Counted from the stretch's first letter, positions 36,305 to 45,590 are shown. The stretch: 64,000 nt of DNA from Clostridium sp. DL-VIII (GCF_000230835.1 NZ_CM001240.1:5478279-5542278), one strand, 5' to 3'. The notes: generated by a model from the letters alone, not told the origin. Numbers and translations are program-made.

Positions 36305-37081
36305 TCAACTAAAAGCCCACTCACTAACTACAGTTTCATCTTTTCTTAAAGGTTTTTTATCTCCATCATAGATACTAGCTATACTATCATCATTAATTTC
36401 TTCATCAGTAACCTTAATATCAATATTCTTTCTTTTCCTCTTGCTTGACTTTTTACTCTTTCCTATTTCTAAAAGTATAGGTGTACTTTGAGAATTGTTA
36501 TTGACCTTATCAGTAATATTATCATTTTGATTAACATTTGTAATAATAAATTCTGAGTCCTCATTTTTATCCTTAATATTATTATTTATATTTTCTTCCT
36601 TATCATCTTGTTTTCCATTTGAATTATTATCATTTTCTTCTTTCTTATTTTCCAGCTCTTTATTATCAACATTAACATTAATTTTAGTTTCTTCACTTTT
36701 TAATTGAATCGCTTCTTCCCTTATCTCTTCCTCTATATCTTTTGATTTAACTTTAATATTTTGATGCTTGGCAAAGTTTTTCACCTTATAAATATTATCT
36801 TTAGTAACTTCCACCATTTCTAATTTTATAAAGGTATCTAATGCTAGTTGAACTTGATCTACATCTCTATTAAATTCTATAGCTAAAGTCTCTATTGTAT
36901 ATTGAATATTTTTTGACATGTATAAACTGCCCTCTAAGTTAACTTTTCCTGCCAAAGCCACAATTCTAGTCCAAATATAAAAAATAACATCCCTTTCAGG
37001 CATTCTATCTATCATCTTAAATTTTGTATCCTCAAACATATCTATTTTGAATTTAACATATTTTCTTTCTCTCATCTTCAT
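36305..37081 (-). CDS. Phage replisome organizer N-terminal domain protein
   Basis: A 258-aa protein whose first ~125 residues match the phage replisome-organizer N-terminal domain (KYVKFKIDMFEDTKFKMIDRMPERDVIFYIWTRIVALAGK, then a winged-helix segment). Such domains bind the origin or load helicase in phages. The rest is low-complexity Asn/Glu/Lys, with a basic KSKKSSKRKRKN patch near the end. No other phage genes lie nearby, so it is a domesticated or chromosomal copy. The start is ambiguous: ATGs at 37081 and 37075 are 4 and 10 nt after AAGGAG. Confidence 0.7.
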   Translation of the reverse strand: MKMRERKYVKFKIDMFEDTKFKMIDRMPERDVIFYIWTRIVALAGKVNLEGSLYMSKNIQYTIETLAIEFNRDVDQVQLALDTFIKLEMVEVTKDNIYKVKNFAKHQNIKVKSKDIEEEIREEAIQLKSEETKINVNVDNKELENKKEENDNNSNGKQDDKEENINNNIKDKNEDSEFIITNVNQNDNITDKVNNNSQSTPILLEIGKSKKSSKRKRKNIDIKVTDEEINDDSIASIYDGDKKPLRKDETVVSEWAFS

Positions 37082-37298
37082 CAATCTCCTTAAATTTTTT
37101 TACTTTCATATGCTTTCAATTAGGATATATGTTTTACTTTGTAAAATAACAATATATTTATAAATTTTTTTACTTAATCATCAATCCTATATATTTACTA
37201 AAATTTCTACGTTACCTATTGTATTATTAGTTCTTATTAAAATTTAAGTTCCTAAAGTTTTTATTTTATAAAAAAATTATGAAACCCTTTATAAACTA

Positions 37299-37336
37299 AT
37301 ATACCCCACTAAAATCTAAATTTTAGTGGGGTATAT
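37299..37336. other. Perfect hairpin without T run
   Basis: ATACCCCACTAAAAT and ATTTTAGTGGGGTAT pair perfectly around a 4-nt loop. Its arm shares CCCACTAAAATCTA with the terminator at 1463-1503. It may end the remnant at 37381, although no T run follows. Confidence 0.65.
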
Positions 37337-37380
37337 GGTGTGGCAAATTAAAATACTTAACCTTTGCTATAAATTTCTTT

Positions 37381-37497
37381 TTACTTGTTTTCCTCAATAC
37401 TGCTTTTCATAGAACCAATACCGTAAGCCTTTCTAAATTTATACTTATTGTGAGGCTCATTCACATTCAGGCCTACTACATAACTGTCACGCTTAAT
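37381..37497 (-). pseudogene. C-terminal remnant of an unidentified gene
   Basis: An open frame of 38 codons without a start codon, bounded upstream by TAA, encodes a protein-like sequence ending GLNVNEPHNKYKFRKAY...GSMKSSIEENK. It lies between the end of the LysR gene and a hairpin. Its composition looks coding and it lacks any initiation signal, so it is probably the tail of a deleted gene. I do not recognise the parent family. Confidence 0.35.
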
Positions 37498-37508
37498 TTA
37501 ATATATGT

Positions 37509-38402
37509 TTAAATTTTTGTTTTTGATGTGGCTGCTACAACAAAATCTTTAAATATTTCACTAGCTGGAGTTATATATCCATTCTTTAACCACCCCATAC
37601 GAATAGTCCTGTAGCATTGAGGTTCTTTTATTCTAATTACTGACACTTCATCTGTTATTAAATTGGGTATGTTTGGAATAATAGAAATACCTAATCCTGC
37701 ACCAACAAAGCCAGTAACCACCATACTGCTCTCATTAGGCTTCACTACAATCTTTGGCATAATACCTGCCTTTCTAAAAATGGAACACATTTTATTTGCT
37801 ATATTTTCAGAAAAAAGTGCAAAAGTTTCATCTTCTAAATCTTTTAACATTACTTCTGCTTGATCAGCAAGCCTGTGATTTTTAGGTACTATTATAACAA
37901 GTTCATCATTTTTTATTGGAACTGACTCTATTTTTTCATATTCCTCACTATTTTCAAGTTCATCATAAAAACCTAGGTCAAATTTGCCATTCTCTAAACC
38001 CTCTAAAATATTGCTAGTCGAATTTATTCCGAATTCAAATTTTATATTTGGATTTTCCTTCAAAAAATCACTTATAATCGTTGGAATAAAATATGTTCCA
38101 ATAGTATAAAGTGACGAAATAGAAACTGTACCTGCCATAGGATTAATTATATTCTGCAATTCCTGGACACAATCATTAATTTCTTTTATTGCAGCTTCTG
38201 CATGCTTTAAAAATATACTGCCAAAGCGGGTTAATTTTATATTCCTCCCATTCTTTTCAAACAAATGAACTCCCAACTCCTCTTCTAATTTTGCAATTGC
38301 CTTGCTTAAAGCTGACTGAGTTACCAGTAGTAAGTCAGCCGCTGTAGTATAGTTTTGCGTTTCTGCTATAACTTTAAAGTATTCCAATTGCTGCCAGTTC
38401 AT
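37509..38402 (-). CDS. LysR family transcriptional regulator
   Basis: A 297-aa LysR regulator. The N-terminal winged helix (WQQLEYFKVIAETQNYTTAADLLLVTQSALSKAIAKLEEELGVHLFEKNGRNIKLTRFG) is textbook and the C-terminal two-lobed effector domain is complete. AAGGAGG precedes the ATG. It is divergent from the nitroreductase gene across 440 bp. A dyad with T-N11-A spacing (38421-38439) sits just before its ribosome site. Confidence 0.9.
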   Translation of the reverse strand: MNWQQLEYFKVIAETQNYTTAADLLLVTQSALSKAIAKLEEELGVHLFEKNGRNIKLTRFGSIFLKHAEAAIKEINDCVQELQNIINPMAGTVSISSLYTIGTYFIPTIISDFLKENPNIKFEFGINSTSNILEGLENGKFDLGFYDELENSEEYEKIESVPIKNDELVIIVPKNHRLADQAEVMLKDLEDETFALFSENIANKMCSIFRKAGIMPKIVVKPNESSMVVTGFVGAGLGISIIPNIPNLITDEVSVIRIKEPQCYRTIRMGWLKNGYITPASEIFKDFVVAATSKTKI

Positions 38403-38420
38403 ATTATATATAACCTCCTT

Positions 38421-38439
38421 AGTTTATAATCTTTAAACT
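38421..38439. promoter_or_regulatory. Candidate LysR-type operator
   Basis: AGTTTATAATCTTTAAACT is a 6-7-6 perfect inverted repeat with the T-N11-A pattern of LysR sites. It abuts the LysR gene's ribosome site, which suits autorepression. The rest of this spacer shows no convincing feature. Confidence 0.45.
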
Positions 38440-38842
38440 CAATTGGTAAGATAACATTTCTACTTAGTACTCAAACCTCTCGTTAGAAAATTACTATACT
38501 AAAATAATATATTACTTTCAACCTTTGCGTAGATTATTTATCAAATACATATTTATTAAAACATACCCTAGGTAAAAGGTTAAGTATTAAATAACCATAA
38601 CTATGTATGACTTTTATTCATATATATAATGAAAAAGTTCCATTAGACGTCTTAGAGTTTTATTGATATCATTATATTACTTTCTAAATCAACTTTAAAA
38701 CTTAATAAATCAATTATAAAATCTACTCATGTATTTATAAAAATTATAAGCTAGTTTATTAAGATATTATAATTTTTAAATGCATATTCAATAATAACCA
38801 CTAAGGTAAAATAAAATATTTCTTTAATGAAGGAGAAAAATT

Positions 38843-39403
38843 ATGAATGAAGTAATCAAAAATATTTTAACAAGAAGAAGTATAAGATCTTATACGGATG
38901 AGCAGATTTCCGATGAGGATTTAAACATAATCTTAGAAACAGCAAAATTTGCTCCAAGTTATAAAGGCGCTCAAAGCTGGCATTTCACTGTAGTTCAAAA
39001 TAAAGAGAAAATCAATCAGCTAATTTCTGTAATAAAAGAAGCCTTGCAAAATTCCTCTATAGAGCAATATAAAAAGATGGGGAATATACCTAATTTCAAT
39101 CCATTCTATAACGCTCCTACTATAATTATCACAGCCTGTGATAAAAACTCGCCAGAAAAAGAAGCAGACGCTGCTGTAGCACTTGAAAATATAATGCTAG
39201 CTGCTCACTCACTTAATATTGGTTCATGCTGGATATCGTCTTTAAGTATCGTTCGAGATGATCCTAATGTTATAGGTATACTTTCAGAACTTGGTATTCC
39301 TGAAAATTATACTATATTAGGTACTGCTGCTTTAGGTTTTAGCAATAATAGCAATGCAAAGGCTACACCTAGAAAAGAAGGAACTATAAATATTGTAAAA
39401 TAA
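38843..39403 (+). CDS. Nitroreductase family protein
   Basis: A 186-aa FMN-dependent nitroreductase. The N-terminal RRSIRSYTDEQISDEDLNIILETAKFAPSYKGAQSWHFTVV and GSCWISSL near residue 130 are the FMN-contacting motifs. Members reduce nitroaromatics, quinones or enones with NAD(P)H as homodimers; the physiological substrate is unknown. It is monocistronic with GAAGGAG before the ATG, divergent from a LysR gene that may control it. Confidence 0.87.
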   Translation: MNEVIKNILTRRSIRSYTDEQISDEDLNIILETAKFAPSYKGAQSWHFTVVQNKEKINQLISVIKEALQNSSIEQYKKMGNIPNFNPFYNAPTIIITACDKNSPEKEADAAVALENIMLAAHSLNIGSCWISSLSIVRDDPNVIGILSELGIPENYTILGTAALGFSNNSNAKATPRKEGTINIVK

Positions 39404-39555
39404 ATTTAGACGCTGAGCGAAAGTTATTATCGCTCACAACTGAATAAAGGTATGTGCATAAATCATATACTTTTATTCAATTATATTTTCCCATTTGCTT
39501 AATCTTTTCAGAGTGAATTTCTATCACTTAAATTGCACAGCATTACCAGCCTCAC

Positions 39556-40383
39556 CTATATCACTATTTCTTGTTTAATTTTTTCTGCTGTAGCAGGTGA
39601 AGCTGTATAAATCATTACTTTCAAATCAGTATAGTTTGATAATTGCAAATTCACATGTTCAAACTCCAATTCTCCAATTTTAGGATGATTCCATACTTTA
39701 TGACAATCAGTAACATTTTTAACTTCATAACGAGGCCACCATATCCTGAATAATTCACTTTCTTGCTTAAATTTCTCAATCATTTCGTTTAACCTCGCAT
39801 CTTGAGGATACCTAGCACAATCTGCCCTAAATCTCGCAATCATGATTTTAGCCTTTTCCTCCCACTCTGAATTTATCTCTCTTTTGAATGGATCAGTCAG
39901 AAATTGCTGCAATATGTTTGGCTTTGTATCTAAATTCTTAGAATATGAAGGAAACCTAAATAAAAATTCTGCTGCGCGATTCCATAATAGTACATCCCAG
40001 TATTTATTCATTATGTATGCAGGATTAGGTTCTAATGCAAAAACAGTTCTTTCTAATCCTTTACTAACTTCTTTATAAACTTCTATTTCTTCTAATTCAT
40101 CTGATTTGGATAATAAAAAAAGATATCGACGTTCATCATCAGATAACCTTAATGCAGCAGCCAGACTTTCTAATACTTGATGAGATGGGTGTACGTCTTT
40201 CCCCTGTTCTATAGATATATACCAAGAAAGACCGATATTTGCAAGTTGAGCAACCTCTTCACGTCGAAGTCCTGGTGTTCGGCGGCGTCCATGTGATGGC
40301 AAGCCAACCTGTTCTGGTGTAAGTCGCTGCCTACTTGCACGTAAAAATTCACCTAACGATTGCTGTACTATACTCTCTTTCAT
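39556..40383 (-). CDS. XRE-type regulator with MmyB-like ligand-binding domain (copy 1)
   Basis: A 275-aa regulator. The N-terminal helix-turn-helix (LGEFLRASRQRLTPEQVGL...TPGLRREEVAQLANIGLSWYISIEQGKDVHPS) is followed by the MmyB-like PAS-type domain (NPAYIMNKYWDVLLWNRAAEFLF ... RADCARYP ... LRIWWPRY-like FRIWWPRYEV; GELEFEHVNLQL). The family is thought to bind fatty-acid-like ligands. It is divergent from the NAD-dependent epimerase gene. A paralogue lies at 45665-46483. Confidence 0.85.
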   Translation of the reverse strand: MKESIVQQSLGEFLRASRQRLTPEQVGLPSHGRRRTPGLRREEVAQLANIGLSWYISIEQGKDVHPSHQVLESLAAALRLSDDERRYLFLLSKSDELEEIEVYKEVSKGLERTVFALEPNPAYIMNKYWDVLLWNRAAEFLFRFPSYSKNLDTKPNILQQFLTDPFKREINSEWEEKAKIMIARFRADCARYPQDARLNEMIEKFKQESELFRIWWPRYEVKNVTDCHKVWNHPKIGELEFEHVNLQLSNYTDLKVMIYTASPATAEKIKQEIVI

Positions 40384-40422
40384 TTATTTTCCTCCTTTAT
40401 CCTACCGCTCTCAATCATACGA

Positions 40423-40439
40423 TAACCACAATATGGTTA
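40423..40439. promoter_or_regulatory. Candidate operator for the MmyB-type regulator
   Basis: TAACCA-CAATA-TGGTTA is a perfect 6-5-6 inverted repeat in the 137-bp divergent spacer. A second palindrome, TATATTAGTAATATA, lies at 40457-40471. Confidence 0.45.
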
Positions 40440-40520
40440 AACTATTATACCCCTGATATATTAGTAATATAACATAAAAATAATTTTTAAACAAAACCGT
40501 TTAGATTGGAGTGAATTAAT

Positions 40521-41375
40521 ATGAAAATATTTTTAACTGGAGCAACAGGCAAAGTTGGAAGCCGTTTTGTATTATATCTACTTAAACAAGGGCATGCTGT
40601 TCGCGTTCTCGTAAGAACTGCTGAACAAGCACTCACACTGAAAGAACAAGGTGCTGAAGTAATCATAGGTGATCTTTTAAATAATGAAAATCTCGCTGAC
40701 AATATAAGAGGTGTTGATGCCGTAGTACATACAGCAGCTCAATTCCGAGGTGATATTAGTGAAGAAATAGCTACAGCAGTGAATCTAGATTCAACTATTG
40801 AATTAGCTAAAGCAGCGCTAGATGCAGATGTCACAAGATTCGTTTTTACCAGCACAGGCAATGTATATCGCGATTTGAATGTAAACAGACTATGTAGAGA
40901 AGATGATATTCTTATACCATCTAATTTAATGTATCCAAAAACAAAGCTTGCTGCCGAGAAAGCTTTACTAAAATTGCATAGTGATCAAGGGCTAGATGTT
41001 CGTATTATGAGATTATCATTTGTCTATGGTGATGGTGATCCCCACATTGAAGAGATCTTACCTTACATGATTAACTGGAATCCGTTAAGAAAGCAATCTA
41101 TGATTCATCATGAAGATGTCAATCAAGCATTATTACTTGCTGCCAGCACACCTGGTATTGGCGGCCGCATATATAACGTTGCAGATGATAATCCTATTGC
41201 TATAGGTGAATTATATAAATTGTATGAAAGGCCAGAGCAAACGCCTACTAAAGATGGATGGCTTATGAATAACCTATGGGAATTAACTGCAGATCCGGCT
41301 CGCATTAAAGAGGAACTAAATTTCCATCCAAAATATCCTTCTATTTATGTTGCTAAAGATATGGGAGCCTTATAG
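40521..41375 (+). CDS. NAD-dependent epimerase/dehydratase (extended SDR)
   Basis: A 284-aa extended short-chain dehydrogenase. The NAD(P) motif TGATGKVG is at the very start; the catalytic YxxxK is YPKTK, preceded by FTSTGNVY with the partner Ser/Thr. C-terminal RIMRLSFVYGDGDPH and GRIYNVADDNP complete the family pattern. Members act on nucleotide sugars or small ketones; no sugar-nucleotide neighbours exist, so the substrate is open. TTGGAGTG precedes the ATG. It is divergent from and probably controlled by the MmyB-type regulator. Confidence 0.85.
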   Translation: MKIFLTGATGKVGSRFVLYLLKQGHAVRVLVRTAEQALTLKEQGAEVIIGDLLNNENLADNIRGVDAVVHTAAQFRGDISEEIATAVNLDSTIELAKAALDADVTRFVFTSTGNVYRDLNVNRLCREDDILIPSNLMYPKTKLAAEKALLKLHSDQGLDVRIMRLSFVYGDGDPHIEEILPYMINWNPLRKQSMIHHEDVNQALLLAASTPGIGGRIYNVADDNPIAIGELYKLYERPEQTPTKDGWLMNNLWELTADPARIKEELNFHPKYPSIYVAKDMGAL

Positions 41376-41404
41376 TTGTAATTTATAAGAGCTAAAAAGC
41401 ATAC

Positions 41405-41452
41405 AACTAACAATAAATTTCAAATATAAAATTTATTGTTAGTTTAGTTTTA
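41405..41452 (+). terminator. Terminator after the SDR gene
   Basis: AACTAACAATAAATTT and AAATTTATTGTTAGTTT pair with an 8-nt loop, followed by TAGTTTT. Confidence 0.8.
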
Positions 41453-41636
41453 GACGAAAAAGATCATAATAGGCAAATTATAAATTATGATGGATCACTA
41501 GCTAACTACTACTCAAATGATAAAAGAATTTAACTAGAAAAACCGCTATATAAATATGCTTTATAGAATCAACTTCATTATTTACTAAATATGAATTATA
41601 ATTATTATAACTTAAAGGAAAGGATGAAAAAATCCC

Positions 41637-42179
41637 TTGAGAGTCTACATTTCTATAGATTTTGAAGATAACACTAAGAATTATTTTAATAAAATAACAT
41701 CGGATATAAAAAAGCATTGCACCGAAGGTAAATTTACAGAAAAGAATAACTTTCATCTGACAATTAGGTTCATAGGTGAAGCTGATGAACTTCTGATTAC
41801 CAAAATAGAAGAAGCTATAGATAAAGCAGTTTTAAACATAAATCCTTTTGAATTATCAATAAGTAACTTAGGTGTTTTTAAGAAAAAAAGGACAAATATT
41901 TTATGGATTGGAATAGAAGAAAATGCTGCCCTATCTAAGCTTCATAAGGAGCTTTCTCTCTCATTAAAAGAAGGAAAGCTACCATTTTATGATAAGCTTT
42001 TTATGCCCCATATAACTCTAGGACGAAGAGTCTTATTTAATAAAGACTCTGCAAACTTGGATAATCTAATTCAATTTGAAAGAATTATGATTCCAGTAAA
42101 ATCAATAAGCTTAATGGCAAGTAAAGAGATAGATGGAAAACTAAACGGCGTACCCATTTATCAAGTTAACTTAATTTAA
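41637..42179 (+). CDS. thpR: RNA 2',3'-cyclic phosphodiesterase
   Basis: A 180-aa 2H phosphoesterase. Both HxTx catalytic motifs are present: HLTI (in NNFHLTIRFIGE) and HITL (in MPHITLGRR). ThpR enzymes open 2',3'-cyclic phosphate termini of RNA. The N-terminus MRVYISIDFED matches the family, requiring a TTG start at 41637. Ribosome-site candidates lie about 12 nt upstream; an ATG at 41624 is out of frame. Confidence 0.85.
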   Translation: MRVYISIDFEDNTKNYFNKITSDIKKHCTEGKFTEKNNFHLTIRFIGEADELLITKIEEAIDKAVLNINPFELSISNLGVFKKKRTNILWIGIEENAALSKLHKELSLSLKEGKLPFYDKLFMPHITLGRRVLFNKDSANLDNLIQFERIMIPVKSISLMASKEIDGKLNGVPIYQVNLI

Positions 42180-42196
42180 CTCATTTCTTTATTTGC

Positions 42197-43555
42197 TTAT
42201 ATTTCAGTCAAATTTTTCTGTCTAACCCTAAGCCATAGTATAATTCCTATAAGACATGATACTCCCTCTGTAGCTGTCATAGCCCAAATAACACCATTAA
42301 CAGCAAATATTAAGTTTCCTACAATCAAAATAGGAATAAATAAAATACCTCTTACAGCGGCCATAACATTTGATTGTACACCAGCTCCTTGAGCTTGGAA
42401 GATTCCAGTAAAAAATTCACATAGGGCAGCAAACATAGTTGAGGAAAGTTGAGCTATGAGAGTTATTTCACCAATGGCAATAACCTCTGGGTCAATACTG
42501 AAAAGGCCAATAATCTGTAACCTGAATATACTTATAACTGCTCCTATAACTAATGTTAAACCCAAAATATACAATATGGTTTTTTTAACAATTTCCATGA
42601 GACGATTTTGGTTATTAGCAGAGTAAGCAAATGCAATTAGTGGTACAACTCCCATTGCAAAGCCCATACCAATACAATCTACAATTTGAACAACTCTTTG
42701 TGCAACTCCAAATCCAGCCACAACATTGTCACCATAAATCATAGAATAATTATTGAAAAGCAGACCTATAATGACCATAAATCCACTAAGTAATAAAGCT
42801 GAAACTCCAACCTTAAAAATTTCACCATAAATTTTTTTACTTGGTTTAAAGTACTTAATTGACAAACTCTGAACAGTACTCTTCTTTTGTAGATAATATA
42901 TAAAATACAAAACGGAAGCTATATTACCACAAACAGACGCCAACGCTGATCCCATAACATTCATATTAAGACCGAAAATGAATAAAGGATTAAGTATTAT
43001 ATTAATTATAATACCACCTATAGTACCAGTCATAGAAACAGTTGATGCTCCCTCCGCACGTACAGCTGCTTCAAGCGCCATATTAACAATAATAACTGGA
43101 GCACCAATAACAAGTATCATAATAAAATTTCTTGTATGTTGCAGAGTTTCACCACTTGCTCCTAAAATCGGCAAAATAGAAGATAAAAAGGGCAGACATA
43201 TCATCATAAAAATAATACCCATAAGCATTGATGACCAAAAGTTAATTGAACTAACTTTTTTGGTATCATCTGTATTGCCCTCACCTAAAAGTCTTGATAT
43301 ATATGTTCCTGAACCTACCCCAAACATTTGCCCAAGTGCCATTAATACTGATGAAAATGGCAGTGCAAGCATCACTGCCGCCATCATTGCAGTATTATTA
43401 AGCTTACCTATAAAAAAAGCATCGATGATATTATAGACAACTGATGTGATACTACTTAGTATCATAGGAAAAGCCATGTGTATTATTGCTTTCGTAACAG
43501 GTGCCTTTTCTAGATAGTATAGTGATTTTTGATCCATATTTTCTATGTTTTCCAT
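42197..43555 (-). CDS. MATE family efflux transporter
   Basis: A 452-aa membrane protein with twelve predicted helices in two similar halves, of the MATE family (DinF/NorM-like). Diagnostic stretches are AFPMILSSITSVVYNIIDAFFIGKL, SGTYISRLLGEG and the C-half FEIFKVGVSALLLSGFMVIIG-like start. It probably exports cationic drugs or metabolites using Na+ or H+. The ATG at 43555 is 8 nt after AAAGGAG. Four 11-bp repeats upstream, shared with the adjacent response-regulator promoter, imply two-component control. Confidence 0.88.
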   Translation of the reverse strand: MENIENMDQKSLYYLEKAPVTKAIIHMAFPMILSSITSVVYNIIDAFFIGKLNNTAMMAAVMLALPFSSVLMALGQMFGVGSGTYISRLLGEGNTDDTKKVSSINFWSSMLMGIIFMMICLPFLSSILPILGASGETLQHTRNFIMILVIGAPVIIVNMALEAAVRAEGASTVSMTGTIGGIIINIILNPLFIFGLNMNVMGSALASVCGNIASVLYFIYYLQKKSTVQSLSIKYFKPSKKIYGEIFKVGVSALLLSGFMVIIGLLFNNYSMIYGDNVVAGFGVAQRVVQIVDCIGMGFAMGVVPLIAFAYSANNQNRLMEIVKKTILYILGLTLVIGAVISIFRLQIIGLFSIDPEVIAIGEITLIAQLSSTMFAALCEFFTGIFQAQGAGVQSNVMAAVRGILFIPILIVGNLIFAVNGVIWAMTATEGVSCLIGIILWLRVRQKNLTEI

Positions 43556-43665
43556 ATAAAAAACTCCTTTCATGTCGTATAAGTAATGAAATTAGCATTT
43601 AACAATAAGGCCCAACCTTTTTTCAATATTATTAATTCTAATTCCTGTTTGATTTCTACAAACAT

Positions 43666-43725
43666 AGTATATAGTTTCTATTTAAACTAAACTTAAATGG
43701 AATTTAAACGCAATGTAAACAAAAA
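43666..43725 (-). promoter_or_regulatory. Response-regulator repeats and promoter of the MATE gene
   Basis: Four consecutive 11-bp units (43682-43725): TTAAACTAAAC, TTAAATGGAAT, TTAAACGCAAT, GTAAACAAAAA. They abut a -10 TATACT (43671-43666) that lacks a good -35, the arrangement expected for activation by an OmpR-type regulator. Confidence 0.65.
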
Positions 43726-43760
43726 GAAAAACCACAATCTATTAACTCAGACTGTGGTTA
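43720..43760 (-). terminator. Terminator of the two-component operon
   Basis: On the minus strand AACCACAGTC pairs with GATTGTGGTT, followed by TTTTCTTTTT. It lies just past the kinase stop and abuts the MATE repeats. Confidence 0.75.
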
Positions 43761-43775
43761 TAAATATATTAATTT

Positions 43776-44846
43776 CTATTTATTTGATTGTACCTTAGGA
43801 AGCCAAACAGTAAATTTTGTACCTTTTCCAATTTCACTTATGAGAGATATTTTCCCACCATGTAAATCAATAATTTTTTTTACTATTGAAAGTCCAAGTC
43901 CGTTTCCACCTAGAGAACGGTCACGAGATTTATCTGCTTTATAAAACCGTTCGAAAATTCGCGGTTGATCTTGCGGTGAAATGCCTATACCTGTATCGGA
44001 GATTTTACATACAATTGAATTTTCATCGCTTGATAAGTTAACGCCTATATTTCCGTTTTCTAGCGTAAACTTAATAGCATTATTAAGCAAATTTATAAAT
44101 ACCTGGCTTAATAAATCCTCATCTCCGCATATTATGGTTTCCTCAAGAGAAACATCAAGTGTTATATTTTTTATCGACCACTGCGGTTCTAGCATGAGTA
44201 AAATACTTTCAATCTGCTTATTTATTTGATATTTCTTTAAGTTTAAATTATTATCTTCTGATTCCAAATTAGATAATCTTAATAGATTTTCGCTTAATTT
44301 AGATAGCCTTCTACTTTCAGTTTCTATTATATTGGCATAATGTGATATTTGGCTTTCACTTAAATTTCCTTTTTTTAAAAGCGCAGCAAATCCTGAGATA
44401 GATGTTAACGGTGATTGTATTTCATGTGATACATCTGATATAAAATCTTGACGCAGTTTTTCCAAGGAACCCAGCTCTTTAGCCATCTTGTTAAAATTAT
44501 CTGCTACTTCATTAAAAGGGTCAAGCTCGTTTGTTTTAACAAGGACATTAAAATCACCAGAAGCTATCTTGTTCATAGCTTCAATAGCTCCACTTAATAT
44601 TTGAAAACGTGAAAGGTCAAATTTTCTATTCTTATTAGTAAATCGCCGGTGTAAATAGAAATATATTTTCAAGCTTACAAAATATATCACAACTGAAAGA
44701 AAACTTTGAACAATAAAGATTAGATATAAAGGCATGCTTTCTAATTGCCCTGAAATAAATATGAAAATATAATATCCACTAGTAATACCAAGTAATGTTG
44801 TAAAAAAAATTAGTATCATTGAAATCCAAGGTTCGTTTCCTCTCAC
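43776..44846 (-). CDS. Sensor histidine kinase
   Basis: A 356-aa membrane histidine kinase. Two N-terminal membrane helices (about 8-30 and 40-62) have a very short external loop, typical of kinases sensing within the membrane. A HAMP-like linker follows, then the HisKA box DFISDVSHEIQSPLTSI (phospho-His) and the ATPase domain: N box INLLNNAIKFT, G1 ISDTGIGIS, F FERFYKADKSR, G2 GNGLGLSIVKKII. Its GTG start overlaps the regulator stop (GTGA). It signals to the co-transcribed OmpR-type regulator. Confidence 0.87.
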   Translation of the reverse strand: MRGNEPWISMILIFFTTLLGITSGYYIFIFISGQLESMPLYLIFIVQSFLSVVIYFVSLKIYFYLHRRFTNKNRKFDLSRFQILSGAIEAMNKIASGDFNVLVKTNELDPFNEVADNFNKMAKELGSLEKLRQDFISDVSHEIQSPLTSISGFAALLKKGNLSESQISHYANIIETESRRLSKLSENLLRLSNLESEDNNLNLKKYQINKQIESILLMLEPQWSIKNITLDVSLEETIICGDEDLLSQVFINLLNNAIKFTLENGNIGVNLSSDENSIVCKISDTGIGISPQDQPRIFERFYKADKSRDRSLGGNGLGLSIVKKIIDLHGGKISLISEIGKGTKFTVWLPKVQSNK

Positions 44847-45529
44847 TTCACTTCCTCCAATCTGTAGCCAAGTCCACGAATTGTAGTAATTTTAAACTTG
44901 TAAACCTCAAATGGAAATCTTTCTCTAAGACGATTTATATGAACGTCAAGGGTTCGTTCGTTTCCTTCAAAATCAATACCCCAAACCTCTTCAATCAGCC
45001 TATCACGAGAAAGGGTTTTACCAGAATAACTTCCAAGCATGAATAAAAGTTCAAATTCCTTCATGGGTATATCGCATTGTTCATTGTTACTAATAACGCT
45101 GTAACTACTTTTATCCATGACTAAATTACCAATAGTAATAGCCTGCGAAGCCGCTACTTTATAACGCCTTAAAAGCGCCTTTATTCGAACAAGCAGCTCA
45201 TCAACCTCAAAGGGTTTTGTTAAATAATCGTCTGCACCAAGTTCAAAGCCCTTTACCTTTTGGGAAAGTTCACTTTTGGCAGTCAGCATTAAAATTGGCA
45301 TATCTTCATAATATCTGCGTACTTGTTTACAAAATTCGTAGCCATCCATTTGAGGCATCATAATATCAAGAACACAAAGATCAATTTTTTCCTCTCCAAA
45401 CTTTTCTAAGGCATCCTTCCCATTTACAGCTTCTGACACAGAAAATCCTTCATTTTTGAGTACTGTGCAAATAAGCTCTCTAATATAACCGTCATCATCT
45501 ATAACTAAAATTTTATTCAAATCTATCAC
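44843..45529 (-). CDS. OmpR/PhoB-type response regulator
   Basis: A 228-aa response regulator. The receiver domain has the acidic pair in VIDDDGY, phospho-acceptor Asp in LCVLDIMMPQMDG, and the conserved Lys in LTKPFEVDELL. The C-terminal winged helix ends with RTLDVHINRLRERFP...ITTIRGLGYRLEE. The start is a GTG at 45529 or, equally likely, the TTG at 45520, which is better spaced from GGAAGGTG. Direct repeats at 45547-45590 suggest autoregulation. Confidence 0.88.
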   Translation of the reverse strand: MIDLNKILVIDDDGYIRELICTVLKNEGFSVSEAVNGKDALEKFGEEKIDLCVLDIMMPQMDGYEFCKQVRRYYEDMPILMLTAKSELSQKVKGFELGADDYLTKPFEVDELLVRIKALLRRYKVAASQAITIGNLVMDKSSYSVISNNEQCDIPMKEFELLFMLGSYSGKTLSRDRLIEEVWGIDFEGNERTLDVHINRLRERFPFEVYKFKITTIRGLGYRLEEVK

Positions 45530-45546
45530 CTTCCTCTTGTAAATAT

Positions 45547-45590
45547 ATACTATGAATGTAAATGCAATATAAACCGAATTAAAATTCTAG
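45547..45590 (-). promoter_or_regulatory. Response-regulator direct repeats upstream of its own operon
   Basis: Two clear 11-bp units (GTAAATGCAAT, ATAAACCGAAT at 45558-45579), with weaker units on each side. They share the (T)TAAAYGCAAT consensus with the units upstream of the MATE gene. Confidence 0.6.

Noticed and set aside
36305..37081. Prophage region around the replisome-organizer-like gene
   Set aside because: No integrase, structural, lysis or att-like sequence is found nearby.
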